64,000 bases of DNA. Origin: Viscum album. Taxonomy: Eukaryota; Streptophyta; Magnoliopsida; Santalales; Viscaceae. This document shows, in pieces, positions 50,060-61,685 of this stretch. The stretch covers positions 270,170,250 to 270,234,249 of the forward strand of contig OY728153.1 of NCBI GenBank assembly GCA_963277665.1, in the 5' to 3' direction. The first letter of the stretch is position 1. Every line of letters starts with the position of its first letter. A program made the translations under genes and the position numbers. The notes under the pieces were generated by a model, which had not been told where the DNA came from, did no database searches, and saw nothing but the letters and a program-made list of their open reading frames with translations.

Positions 50060-51130
50060 CGATTCTGATAGACTTTTAAATGGTGTAGTGTGCACAATGT
50101 TTTTTCATCTAGTCATTCCAATTCATTCAATCGCTTTTGAGATTGTTCATCTGTAGATAACTGATCACAAATGGTGACTATAAGAGAAGGTAATTGGACT
50201 TCAATAGGAAATAATACTTTAGTTCCATATACCAATGAATATGGAGTTGATCGTGTAGCAGTTCAGGTGGTAGTCTTATAAGCCCATAGAGCCTGAAAAA
50301 GTTTATCAGGCCATGAATTCTTATCTTTATCCACCATCTTTTGAAGTATTTTTGAAAGAGTATTATTGAAATCCTATACTTGACCATTTCCACTGCATGA
50401 TACCGAGATGAATGGTTGGATCTGATATTGTACTCTTGCTACAATTTTCTTACCTAGGATGAACAAAAGTTGGTGCCATTATCTATCAATATGGTATGAG
50501 GAACACCAAATCTGGTAATGATGTCAGACTTGACCAAGATAACAATTATTTTAGCACCGAATTCTCTGAGATGTATTTCCTCTTCCCATTTGGAAAAGAA
50601 GTTAGTAGCAGTAAGAATATACTTAAACTTCTTAGTTGTCGGCTGAGGAAAAGGTCCTACTACATCAATTCACCAAGTAGCAAACAACCAGGATTATTTA
50701 TCTATATGAAGAAAATCCAGGGGTTGATGAATGAAGTTGGAACATACTTGGAAAGAATTACACTTCTTAGTGAAATCAACAAAAACTTGCATCATTGAAT
50801 CACAGAAGTATCCAAGCCTTCGAATTTGAATAGGAAGTCTATGTCCAGACCGGTGGGCACCACAAACTCCTGCATGTACTTCATTCATGACAGCCATTGT
50901 CATTTCACTATCAATACATATGAATATAATTCCATCAAAACCTCTCTTGTAACTAAATCTTTGGTGATCTGGGATATCATAAAGAGTAAAATTGACCACA
51001 CGTCGCCAGACTTATTCTCTACTGGCTCTATTAGGTGGGAGTGTTCAATTTTGAAGGTATTCCCTGATAGGTGTCATCCATCCTGTAGTATGACCATATG
51101 ATTTATAAATGGGACTGATTTCATTGATTT
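50060..51130 (-). pseudogene. Tat-like integrase
   Basis: Minus strand 50999-50694 holds the zinc-binding region: NEVHAGVCGAHRSGHRL, then LGYFCDSMMQ, FTKKCNSFQVC and HQPLDFLH. Further down, in shifted frames, FFSKWEEEIHLREF (near 50620), SDIITRFGVPHTILIDNGTN (near 50510, second catalytic Asp) and a tail matching the region after the third acid (50393-50178, RPPELLHDQ..IHWYMELK) follow. The His-Cys and DDE layout is the standard retroelement integrase. Several stops and frameshifts are present, so it is defective. Confidence 0.85.
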
Positions 51131-51136
51131 CCTCTA

Positions 51137-51622
51137 TTATGATTTGAAAAAAGGTGAAACTATACAATGGTGGGAAATAATGATGATTGTTTCATCCCAA
51201 TTTGGATCTTCCAGGGTTGTCGCTACATTATCTAGTTCATCATCTTGGGAATTTTGTGATTGTGGGACATAAGAAAATGTTAGTTCTGATGGAAAATCTG
51301 CCATTAACTCTCTGAAATAATCACACAAAGGGATCAACACTTCCTTTCTGATGTCACAATCCCCATCGATTTGTTTGATTATCAAATCTGAATCACCTTT
51401 TACCTTCAAGTGATTCACCTGTGCCTGAAGCGCCAATTCCAAGCCTACGATGAGAGTTTGATATTTTGCTTCACTGTTTGTACCACCTTCCAACAATAAG
51501 AAGGAATAGGGTAACACTTTCTTTTCTGGGGAAATAAGCACGATTCCTAACCCAACATTATTGAATTTAGGATCTTCCATTTTCTTCCCTATTGGACTTC
51601 TAGAGGCACCATCAAAGTACAT
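51137..51622 (-). CDS. Additional (archaeal-type) RNase H domain of the Tat-like element
   Basis: A 161-residue uninterrupted frame. MYFDGASRS at the start gives the first Asp, GGTNSEAKYQTLIVGLELAL gives the Glu, VKGDSDLIIKQIDG the second Asp, and ELDNVATTL the last Asp, so the full DEDD set is present. This second RNase H, between the RT-linked one and the integrase, is the defining domain of Tat-clade elements. Its start codon is not meaningful because the domain is part of a polyprotein. It is the best-preserved pol piece, yet it is cut from upstream RT by the 509-bp duplication. Confidence 0.85.
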   Translation of the reverse strand: MYFDGASRSPIGKKMEDPKFNNVGLGIVLISPEKKVLPYSFLLLEGGTNSEAKYQTLIVGLELALQAQVNHLKVKGDSDLIIKQIDGDCDIRKEVLIPLCDYFRELMADFPSELTFSYVPQSQNSQDDELDNVATTLEDPNWDETIIIISHHCIVSPFFKS

Positions 51623-52576
51623 TTCCCATGTTTGAGGATTATCTTGAACAAAGAAGACTTACTCATCAGGAAGTTCAATATTTAAAGATGTATCTTCTAC
51701 AGATGGGTGTTCAGCAAGGAAATCGACTAGATCTTGTCCCTTTATTTCATTTTGAGACACATACTAGATATCAAACTGCTACAAAATAACCTCCCGCTTT
51801 CCAGACGTCCAATAAGCATTGGATGAGTAAGGATAAATTTGAGTGGATTATTATGAGATACCAATTGGACCTCATGATGTTGCAGGTAGTTTCTCAATTT
51901 CTGAACTACAAAGATTAATGCAAGGAAACACTTTTCAATACTTGAATATCGACTTTAAGCATAGTCCGACTAAGATAGTAAAGGTTGTTTTCATTCCCAG
52001 CATCATTCTTTTGGGCAAGGAAGGCACCCAATGATCACTCTAAAGCTGTCACATAGAGGAAACCAATTGTTGAATTTAGGATCTTCCATTTTCTTCCCTG
52101 TTGGACTTCTAGAGGCACCATCAAAGTACATTTTCCATGTTTGAGGATTATCTTGAACAAAGAAGACTTACTCATAAAGAAGTTCAGTATTTAAAGATGT
52201 ATCTTCTACAGATGGGTGTTTAGCAAGGAAATCGGCTAGATCTTGTCCCTTTATTTCCTTTTGAGACACGTACTAGATATCAAACTGCTACAAAATAACC
52301 ACCCCCTTACCAGACATCCTATAAGCATTGGACGACTAAGGATAAATTTCAGTGGATTATTATGAGATACCAATTGGACCTCATGATGTTGCAGGTAGTG
52401 TCTCAATTTCTGAACTACAAAGATTAATGGTAGGAAGAACTTTTCAATACTTCAATATCTAGTTTCTGCCTTAAGAATAGTCTGACTAAGATAGTAAAGG
52501 CTGTTTTCATTCCCAGCATCATTCTTTTGGGCAAGGAAGGCACCCAATGATCACTCTAAAGATGTCTCATAGGGAA
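51561..52576 (-). repeat. 509-bp tandem duplication within pol
   Basis: TTGAATTTAGGATCTTCCAT starts both copies, at 51561 and 52070. Copy 1 runs to about 52060 and copy 2 to about 52570, ending after ATGATCACTCTAAAG. Copies look about 95% identical, much closer than the element's LTRs, so this is a late event. 509 is not a multiple of three, so it shifts the pol frame. Each copy spans the end of RT-linked RNase H and the first ~20 residues of the second RNase H. Confidence 0.9.
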
Positions 52577-52799
52577 TAAGTGGTCTTCCATCAATAGGGG
52601 AATTAATATCAGTCGACTCAAGAGATATTTCTTGAGGATATCAAATGCATTTTGACATTCTTCAGTCCACTGGTCAGTGACTCCCTTCTTCATTAATCTG
52701 GTGAAGGGAAAACACTTGGCTTCCAAATTGGAAATGAAACGCCATAGGTCAATTGTCCTTGAATTCCTATTAATTCCTTCAAATTTCTAGGAGGTGTTA
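51623..52799 (-). pseudogene. Tat-like RT-linked RNase H (duplicated)
   Basis: On the minus strand below the Cassandra element the polyprotein resumes at TPPRNLKELIGIQGQLTY (RT connection), then ESLGAFLAQKND-type, NSLYYLSQT, KFFLPLIFVVQKLRHYL, SHNNPLKFILSRP, YVSQKEIKGQDLADFLAKHP and QTWKMYFDGASRS. This is the RT-linked RNase H. The stretch from LGAFL onwards is present twice because of the 509-bp duplication. Stops such as that after ETRY break both copies. Confidence 0.85.
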
Positions 52800-53602
52800 T
52801 GTCATGACCCCCCTCCCCAGGCTATGAACCTTGTCATCTGACCCCATGGGTCTCATGTAATACCTTGGTTTCCTTCCCAGCACACCATATTTTATTACTC
52901 ATTAGGGTCTCTTATCAGACTAATTACTATCCCCTTATGCCAACAAATGTTCTTTCAGTGTGTTTTTTGCTCACTCACATACACCCTGGGAAACTTCCTA
53001 GAAGTTCACCCATCTTGATTACTACTCCAGTCCAAGTATGCTTAACTGTGGAGTTCTAATCAGGTAGGCTCCATAAAATAAAGGTGCACCTTGTTGACAT
53101 GGGTAGTAACATTTAGCCTTTCTAAGTCTCAATTTTCCAGGGGTGTTACATTATCCACCCCTTTAAAGCACAACTCCCTCGTTGTGGACCCCAAGCCTCA
53201 AACCCAGGCAGTGCCTAAGCACTTCTAGCTGGGTATTGCCTCTAATACCATTTTTCACGACCCGCCTCCCCAGGACATAAACCTTGTCATCTGACCCCAT
53301 GGGTCTCCTTTAATACCTTGGTTGCCTTTCCAGCATACCATAGGATATTACTCATTAGGGTCGCTTATCAGACTAATGACTGTACCCACATGCCAACACA
53401 TGTTCTTTCAGTATGTTTTGTCCTCACTCACACACACCCTGGAGAACTTCCCAGAAGGTCGCCCATCCAGATTACAACTCCAGGACAAGCATGCTTAACT
53501 GTGGAGTTCAAATCAGGTAGGCTCCAAAAAAAAAGGTGCACCTTGTTGACATGGGTAGTAACATTTATCCTTTTTAAGTCTCAATTTTCCAGGGGTGTTA
53601 CA
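52800..53602 (-). mobile_element. Cassandra TRIM retrotransposon
   Basis: Two ~350-bp LTRs (52800-53150, 53253-53602) flank only 102 bases. On the minus strand the LTR starts TGTAACACCCCTGG. A PBS (TGGTATTAGAGG, complement of 53239-53250) and a purine tract (TTTAAAGGGGTGGATAA before 53150) are present, with no genes. Each LTR carries a 5S rRNA-like core, which identifies Cassandra, a non-autonomous element mobilised by others. The LTRs are roughly 88% identical by eye. It is inserted in the RT of the Tat-like element; flanking five-base duplications (TGTTA, TTTCA) are imperfect. Confidence 0.92.
53432..53516 (-). promoter_or_regulatory. 5S rRNA-like Pol III promoter region in Cassandra LTR
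   Basis: On the minus strand this reads GAACTCCACAGTTAAGCATG, CTTGTCCTGGAGTTGTAATC, then GGATGGGCGACCTTCTGGGA and AGTTC. These correspond to the 5S rRNA helix region with box A (AGTTAAGCRTGCTTG), a decayed intermediate element and box C (GGATGGGTGACC...GGGAAGT). The other LTR keeps the same region at about 52985-53060 with more changes. It is not a functional 5S gene, as the 5' third and the terminator are missing. Confidence 0.85.
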
Positions 53603-54290
53603 TTTCATTTCAAGGATTCATTTTTTATTCTCAGGATCAACTTCGATACCATGGTGGCATACAATAGAGCCGAGAAATTTTCCCGAGGTTACCCCGAAAG
53701 AACATTTCAAGGGGTTCATCTTCAAATTGTGTTGTTGAAGTTTATTGAATATGATTTCTAGATTGGCTAGGTTATCAGAACGTTGTGTAGATTTAACCAC
53801 CAAATCATCCACATAACATTCAACAAATTTCCCTAAAAAGGGTTTGAAGATATGGTGCATGACACGTTGATACGTTGCACCTACATTATTCAGGGTAAAG
53901 GGCATTACTCAATAGAAAAACACACGTTGAGGAGCTCTGAAGGCTGTAGATTCCTCATCTTCTGGGTCCATTCGTATTTGATTGTACCCAGAGTAACCAT
54001 CCATGAAGGAAAGATCTTCGTAGCTAGCTATTACATCTATTAAGAGTTCTGTGATTGGAACTGGAAAATCATCCTTTGGACAATGCTGATTAAGATCTAT
54101 GAAGTCAATGAAAACTCTAATTTTTCCATTATTCTTTTTCACAGGGACTATATAAGCCAACCATTTGGGATATTTAACTTATCTGACGAAATTAGCCTTG
54201 ATAATCTTATCAACTTTAGCTTCAATTTTGGAGGCATATGTTGGGTGTGTTTTTCTTACTTCTTATTTGAATCCTAGATGTTCTTCAGGA
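53603..54290 (-). pseudogene. Tat-like reverse transcriptase
   Basis: Minus strand 54160-53909 reads AYIVPVKKNNGKIRVFIDF, DLNQHCPKDDFP, LSFMDGYSGYNQIRM (first catalytic Asp) and AFRAPQRVFFY. After one stop, 53905-53618 gives MPFTLNNVGATYQRVM, FVECYVDDLVVKS (intact YVDD), LKMNPLKCSFGV and FLGSIVCHHGIEVDP. So only one stop interrupts the polymerase core. It is then cut at 53602 by the Cassandra element. In contrast to the chromovirus RT the catalytic residues are all kept. Confidence 0.9.
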
Positions 54291-54779
54291 AAACCCAAAT
54301 GATGAGTGGAAACATTGGGATCAAGACCTAGAATTTATGTATAATTATAAGCAAATACATCTCGATTTTTCTTTAGAAATGAAGTATACATTTCTTCCTC
54401 TTCAAGAGTCTTGGCTGCAATAATTAAAGTGGGGTGTGGATCTTCTTTTGTACCAAGATTTATTTCTCTGAGTTTATCCACAGTGGTAGAGATACCCTCT
54501 TCAAATGCTGAAGGAGAATCACTAAGATATTCCTATTCTTCTTAAATGTGTGTTACTTATTCTGTTTCTACTTGTATAGTAGACGATGAAGCAGAATTTC
54601 CATGGTGATGGGAGAAGTTAAAATTTGAATATCTTGAATAAGTGGCTGCCATTTCTAACCATATTGATGATGAAGGGTCTTCCCGGGTTAATAGAGAGGA
54701 GATGATGGATTGAGAATCGACATCATTGTTTTCCTCTGGTATTGCTATAACTTCTTATGGCTTGATTGACGAAGTATAG
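54291..54779 (-). other. Pol linker between protease and RT
   Basis: On the minus strand short frames rich in Glu, Ser and Asp lie between the protease end and the RT start. In Ogre elements this place can hold an intron; I see no convincing splice pair here. It contains several stops. Confidence 0.4.
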
Positions 54780-55640
54780 AATTTCTAAATTTCAGCGTAT
54801 GAAATGAAGAAATCTCCATTTAAGATTTCATCACTGCTTGGTGAATCCACAATTTCTCTCATCCTGTCTGGCTTGATTGCCATAATTGACATTATGGAAG
54901 TTTCCATAAGAATGTTTGGATTTAGGTCTATCCTGTCAATTTGAATGATAGGAAACACATAATATGTACTCACATGTATGAATGGGTTTACTATAATCTT
55001 TTCCAAACCATTTGGAGCATTAATTTTGGAGACCTCCTTTGCCCTGGATTTTCCCTTTCCCTCCATGTGATAAAATTCTACCTCAATGTATTGAGATTCA
55101 AACGTTTTTAATGGGGCCTTGTCACTATACATTGTCCCAATTTGATCATTGAAAAAATATTTGAGACATTGATGGTATGGCGAAGGTACGACCACATGTT
55201 TATGTAGCCAAGGTCTTCCAAGAAAAATGTTGAAGGTAGTGTCCTGAAGAACCACCATGAAATTTGAATTAGACACAAGGTCTCCAAACTGAATTCTGAG
55301 TGTTAACTCACCCAGTGGTTCTTGTTAATTCTTATCATATCCTTGAAATATCAATGTAGAAGGGGATACATCAGATTCAGTGAGGCCCAATCGATGAAGT
55401 GTACGAATAAAAATGAGGTTGACTCCTGGGCCATTATCAATGAAAGATCATCAGATGTATATGTCATTGACTATTCCAAATAGATACAAATGTATGATAT
55501 GTCCATGTAAAACATAATATTCATCTTCAACTATAAAAGATATCACTGAATGGAATTCTGCAGGATTATTCTCTATACGGTAGAACTCATCCGCAACAAT
55601 TTCTGTTTCGAATTCGTGAGGACTTGACAAAGACTCAATA
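54780..55640 (-). pseudogene. Tat-like aspartic protease
   Basis: On the minus strand near 55440 the frame reads IDNGPGVNLIFIRTLHRLGL. This is the active-site Asp with an Asn-Gly instead of Ser-Gly, as often seen in Tat-type proteases. It continues STLIFQGYDKN, stop, PLGELTLRIQFG, NFMVVLQDTTFNIFLGRPWL (flap and ILGRPW motif) and HKHVVVPSPYHQCLKYFF. The frame 55276-54785 is open for 163 residues. It would release Gag and Pol products. Stops are few. Confidence 0.8.
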
Positions 55641-56459
55641 AGATCCCCCCAAAGATATTTTTATAGATTCAAGGCAGCAAAAATTGATAACTTGGCCGGT
55701 ACTTGGGACAAATTTTACAAGACATCATACTTTTGGTCCAAAGGTCTGCATTTCCCAGCATGAAAATGTGGTTTTACAGGTGCCATGGAAGTTGATTCTT
55801 TGGTAGTAGATGCATCTCGTGCAGGCCTGGAATTGGAAACACTCATGGCTTTGGTAGATTAGACCAACTAGGTCTATCTATTTACTGAGAGAAAGAAGGT
55901 GTAACCTCTAACCAGTCCTCCAAAATAAATGTGTTAGGACCGAATCTTCCATTTGTGGATGAACGTTTTTGTTCCTATCAAGCCCGTTGAAGGGATTTTA
56001 CATGAGTTTCTACCGCATATATAGTTCTAGCAGGGGTAGGATTGAAATAGTGGCTTCTAGAATATCCAAATCCTCCTTTTATCCTAAACCTCTATCTCTT
56101 CATCTAATTCCTCTATTAGATACAGTGAAATTAGTCTCATCATGATCAAAATTTTCATTGGCATAGGGATCCGTTAAATGAATCATGTTAATAGAAACAA
56201 AGATCAATTATTCATATGATGAAGATTCTGCCTGATGAACCAGTTTAGGCTGTACAATTTGGTGGGGTGGTGCCTGTGTTTTTGAAGCAGATGGCATAAA
56301 ATTTTCCAGTGTCAAAGACAACTTAGGCTTTGACAAGATCTCTTTTTTCTTCTGAATGCTCTTCTTTCTTCAAATTATGCTGCTTTTTTGGGGATTTTCC
56401 TTCTGATAAAGGGGGTTTTGTTGTGGCAGAAATAGAAGAAGACGCAATTGGTTTATTTA

Positions 56460-57960
56460 ATTGTGTTCATCAAATTTCATGAGTTCTGTTGATCATTTTC
56501 CTGACCATCCAATCATCATATTTCTGCGAATTTTGACTTTTGACTTCGTGCCACTTTCCTTCTTCCTCTGGATCAGTAGTAGTAACACATGCTACCTGGG
56601 CTGAAGAAGCTTTTAATTTTACTTGTCCAGAGTCCACCATCTTTTTTAGGAGGTCTTTAAAGAAAAAACACTTCTGAATGAGATATCCCAACATCTAATG
56701 AAACTGGAAATAGTTGGGGAGGTCTTCATCTCCTTCCTTGTTTGGCCTTTTGGGCCTTGTCAACTAAACCCGATTGTTTTCCAGAGCCGAGATAAAGTAA
56801 CCAAGAACTTGTTCATTCCGGAAAGAATAATCTTTGTTCTTTAAATCCTCAAACTATTTCCACCTTTTATATCTTTGATCATCTTGATGAGGCGACCGTT
56901 GTTGTTGATGCTCAGGAGGTGGAGCCCTTCGATATGATGAAGGTTTTAAAGTGGAAGCAGGTAAAGGCACTTGTTTTAATGTAATTGTAGCAGTCTCTGC
57001 TTTCCATATTGTCCTTCCCGAAGTTGATAGAATTACACGAGTATTATCCCTAGTCTCTATAAGAGAGTATTCCATCTGCCGAGTGATTGAAGTAAGGTCT
57101 CGAAAACCACCTGTGTATTTCATAGGGATCAATGGTGTGCATAATTCATCACGCAGATTTTCCACACAGATATGCAAAAACTCTTCTTGGGGGAGTGCTA
57201 AACTTAAGGAATATGTTAATACCTTCTAGAGAGCAATGAAATCCGAAACTCTTTCATTTTATCTATGTTTACAATTGTTAAGATCAAAAACTGTCATCTT
57301 TAGTAATGTTGAGCTAAATTGAAGAAGAATTTTTTTAAGGAGATCTTCCCACCCAGTAATTAACCGAGATTGAAAACTTGTATACCAGACTAAATAAGGT
57401 CCTTATAATGACTACCCAAAAGACCTGAGCTTAACTGATTCTTATTGTTGAGTAGTTCCCATCATATGATCAAAACGAGAAACAAAATGTGCTAAGTGTT
57501 GTTCTGGATCTCTCGAACCATTAAAAATTGGGAATGTGGTATTTGAAAATTTTGATGTGGGAGGAATTGCATCCACCCATTCAGGGTAAGATCTCTTTTC
57601 CGGTTGAATTGGTGCACATTATCCTTCCATAGATTCCAACCGAGCTGTTAATGACTCAATGGTAGTCATTAATGCTTGAGAAACATCTAGTTGGGATTGG
57701 GAAATAACTGGAGTTTGGACGGGTGTGGCGACTAGTACTGCCACTGATGGTAGTATTTCTGGTTACTATCATGTATAACCCATAGGATTGGACATGTGAG
57801 GGTGTACTTGTAAAGAGGGATATTCTTGATCCATCCCAATAGCTGCAAAAAATTCCCTTTATTGATTAACTCCAGCATGCTTAGGAGGAAGACTACCATG
57901 AAGTAGTTCTACATTTAACCTCCTTAACTCCTTCATTTCTTCTTCTTACTGTGTGAACCT
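56460..57960 (-). pseudogene. Tat-like gag
   Basis: On the minus strand near 57560 the frame carries FPIFNGSRDPEQHLAHFVSR, the plant Tat/Ogre-type Gag opening (P.FNG..DP..HL). It continues through stops to LRDELCTPLIPMKYTGGFRD and the Pro/Gln/His/Arg-rich linker ending near 56860. Below it MLGYLIQKCFFFKDLLKKMV (56694) matches the H/C-type (G)H..(D/Q)CF.FKD motif at the Gag C-terminus. Gag packages the element RNA. About four stops and frame changes. The N-terminal part (57800-58000) is Glu/Leu-rich and could be a coiled coil. Confidence 0.8.
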
Positions 57961-57999
57961 TTCCTCTATTGAGAGTAATTGGTATTCTCCAGAGGTAGG

Positions 58000-60900
58000 G
58001 TGGGATGTAACCTGAATTTTACCATTTTCCATGGCATGTGCCTTTCTGGAGTATGGAAGGGTATTTCCCAAAGGAATGTCTTGCCTCTGGGCAACCCTCT
58101 GGCTTCTGGTACGCAGAACTCCTTCATTTTTTCTGTGTATACAGGCTCTTGAACAAGAAATTATTCATCTAATTCCTTTAAGTGAGCCTCATGTTATGGG
58201 GGATCAGTGATAACGACATTGATGACATTTATCGATGCATAATGCATTTCAGCCCTTCTGTCATCGTTTCTGCGATACTGTCTTCTTCCATGCCCTTTAT
58301 GAGACATTGCATTTTGTTAGGTCGATCCGTCAGGAACTTCTTGATGAACCATAATTTGGAGGGAATTTCATGATAATTAGGCTCTGCATTCCTCTTGTGG
58401 CTTCTTCCCTAATCGAGAGAAGACTACATTTCACTGAGGAAGAGATTAAGAATTTGAAAAAGTCCATAGAACGGTGGACTGTGGATGTTCATGTTTTTCA
58501 TGCTCAACTCCTCGAATCCTGTCTGTTGATCTCGAGGGATGGATTAAAATAGTCCCCAGCCTGGAAAGCTGAGGGGGCTCTTGAGGTACTACATCTAAAA
58601 CTTTCATAAAAGCTCTCCTGATTTTGTGGATTTAAGTCTAGAAATTGGAGGAATGCATCATCTAACATCAACTCAAATTACCTAGCTCAGATGACCGTTG
58701 GATTATTTCCGACACCTCTATCACCTGATGATGCACATTCTCTAAACAATAAGCCTATTCGATATTTTCATTTTCTTGACGCAAGAGTAATTCGACTACT
58801 TGTTCTTTATATATCTGACTTTGGGAAGAACTAGTTGAGGCCTGTTCTTGAGAAAACCTTTGATTACACACAAAACCAATTTTCTATGGCCATCCATGGA
58901 CAATAAAGTTGAATGAGACCACTTTTTGCGGGCTTTGTTGACTGGAGAGAACAGTGAAATACAATGCTCCATGAACACCTTATCCCTTGATATGAATACC
59001 AGATGGGGCATTGGTAATTAACTGGCACAACCTTTCTAATCCACCAAGGAATGTACACTAAAGGGATCTCTGCTGTTTTTCAACCTTTGGATGTTGGGAA
59101 ACAGAGAGAGATGCCAAATCAATTTAGTATTGCAACCATTCTATTACCATAACATGATTTTTATATTCATCATAAGGTAATATTTTCTCTTTTAAGTGAC
59201 AAAGAATTTTCCATATGTTGATATGAATATCATGAATACAATATTCTGTCAACATTTCTGGAATATCATACTAAGAGTTAGCCAAAGGCCAAAAAATGAC
59301 TGGTATTTCACCTTTCACCAATTGTTTTCTCATATTCAGAACTTCCTCTTTGTCATTTTATGAATATTCTTCTACCTGATTGGACCAAATATGGTGCTTC
59401 TTTTTTGGATCATCAGATTCAACAATATTGGTAGAGAATTCATTTGTCAAATTAGAAGATGAATGACCCAGGGGTGGTTCAAAGAATGACCCACACACCG
59501 GTCTATCTTAGGATTGAGAAAGTATTTCACCTTCTAGCGGTAAGGAATCATACATGAATGGCTTCACATTTTCAAGTACCTCAAGATAAGAGGGCTTTCT
59601 CGTTAATGCATTGTCCATTGAAGAATTTTCCAAGCAATGTGAATTACTACTAAGGAGAGGAATTTAATAGCTAAATTCATCATCATGGGGAGGACCACCA
59701 TGGTGGGTTATAGAAAAAGATGAAAACTTTTTCTCCTTGGTCTTCTGGCCACGTAGAGGGTTATTGTGGCTCTCATCTAAAGATGATGCTTCGAGATTGA
59801 CCGAATTGTCATGAAGGAAGCCTTCATGAGGAAGTGTCTGATGAAGACCTTCAGAATTATTGTTGTTATTTCTGGAATTTAGAATTGAGATAGTAGAATT
59901 TTGAGTTGCAACAGATAATTGTCTAAGGGCTTCAAGAACTCTAGCATTGAGAAAAGCCTTATTGTAGATTGGCTCTTGATTTTTTAACTGTGATGGATTG
60001 GTATTTTTCCCGGATGCCTTATTACTCACTTTGGAAACCAATTTTTGATGAAAGTGGTTATTATGGGTAGGTGTATGTGCCTGCTTAGGAGAAATGGTCA
60101 GGTTATGCTAACTATATCCATTTAAATTGGGTGTATGTGCCCGACTTGATTGTCCATATGACATGGGAGAGTTTTCCCCATGACCCTCCTAGACTAGAAC
60201 AATGGTGTGTATCTGCTGCAGGGCGACATTTTGATGAGTCACTCCACTGATAGGGATATATTTATGTTTCCTTCCCTGTGATATCTCCGAAGTTGTTATA
60301 ATATTCTAACAGGTATCAAGAATATGGGCAGGGATTTGCTTCTGCTCTTTCACCATTGTAATAATGTTCTTTGTGACTTCAGCTACTAGAATGGGAATAT
60401 ATGTCCATTCTGTGTTTGGAGTATGTGTGTGTTCCTGGTCCTGTCATCCTTTTCCTGTCAGGGAATTCTGATAGTACTCATGTGTGGGGGAAGAAATTTG
60501 TGTCTGCCTCTTGTTTGTCATTGGAGATTTCCTATTGATATCTCCAGGTGCTACCAAATGAGACTGTTGGTTTGCTAGATGAATTTCAGGTGTATTTTCA
60601 TGCTGATTGTTCTCCACCGAATATGATTGATGAACTTCCTTTAAAACTAGTAGACGATACTGTTGGTAGAATTGATTAGTGTAAGCAGGTGTATGTGAAT
60701 GTTTACAGGTGGTCACCACATTTGGTTGGAGGGCTTCTTTGGATGAATTAAGACGAGCCTTCTGATTGGCTGATGATTTATAAACAAGTGTATGTGCCTG
60801 CCTATAGTACTCTATAGGAATTTCCTGGTAGGATTTGTGTGTTACTTCTAGATGAGTCTGCTGGGCAGTGAAATTAGGATGGACGGGTGTATATGCCCGC

Positions 60901-61480
60901 TCATTGTTTTCCATAAAGTTAGGTTGATGTACTTCTCCGTAGGGAGAAGAAGTAAAAACCTGCTCCCTGTTGGCCGAATTTCACCTTGTACAGTTCGTCT
61001 TGCATGCTCGGGTCTGAGGAACCTGATCCAAACACCTAGAGGCGATACTCCCATCATGTTGAGGGTGCACTACCGCACGAGTCTCGTGGTGATTGCTGGT
61101 GGGAGTCTTCAGGAAGGACTCCTGTCTTCTTGAACTGAGGCCTTGAGAGACCTCTTGATTCACCTCCCTATAATATGGGAGGGACTGGTTTTGCGTTCCG
61201 AGGATAAAGACCCGAAACAGTTGGAGATGGTGGTTGGCACCACTTGCTTCTTGACCACTGGTTGTCACTGTTCGGACAACTAGGGTGAGTTGTTAATTTG
61301 GAGGGCTTGTTGAGAGGCCTCCATAGTCGGTATGGTACCGTGTTGATGGTATTCCATCCCCAATGCATTTGAGACCCAGCATTGAAGACACTGAGCATGT
61401 GATGTCGTCCTTAGAGGGGATGAGGATCCATCTGGAGTAGCGGCTGAGGCATTCACAGGTGTAAACCTTAAAGAATCCAT
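58000..61480 (-). pseudogene. ORF upstream of gag (Ogre-type ORF1 candidate)
   Basis: The 3.5 kb between the PBS-like site and gag is more GC-rich than most flanks and has long open minus-strand frames: 61480-61280, 61268-60981 (95 aa), 60914-60444 (156 aa) and 60041-59664 (125 aa). The products are rich in Gln, Asn, Ser, Thr and His and lack a recognisable domain. A short peptide of type (Q/R/H)(A/S)(H/Y)T(P/L) recurs about every 35-60 residues. Ogre elements are known for an ORF before gag; that is the reason for the name. Frameshifts separate the pieces, and 58000-59660 is more broken. Confidence 0.55.
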
Positions 61481-61660
61481 TTTGTGTTGCAGGGAGATCT
61501 TGGAAACGAGTGCATTCTTGATATAGCAGACATAATCCAGATAAGTCTGGCCAGACTACATCTTTTGGATGAGCACATATGTTATTGATTGCTTTTTTGG
61601 CCATCATATTGAGTTTAATAGGGCTTAAAAATAAGTAAAACATCATTTAACTTGGTTAAG

Positions 61661-61685
61661 GATTCACCTCGGGTTCACCTTTTTT
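61661..61685 (-). other. Candidate primer binding site of the Tat-like element
   Basis: On the minus strand AGGTGAACCCGAGGTGAATC follows the LTR end after a short T/A run. The place is right for a PBS. I cannot match it with confidence to a tRNA 3' end (14 of 20 positions fit a pattern beginning TGGCGACCCCGACGGG). Confidence 0.45.

Noticed and set aside
50826..51101. 91-residue plus-strand open frame
   Set aside because: It lies opposite the integrase zinc-binding region and has no homology of its own; it is a shadow frame.
53432..53516. A genuine 5S rRNA gene
   Set aside because: Only the internal promoter part matches, it occurs in both LTRs, and the 5' part and T-run terminator are missing. 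Cassandra explains it.
53318..53761. 147-residue plus-strand open frame
   Set aside because: It runs across the Cassandra LTR and into the antisense of RT; it encodes neither element's protein.
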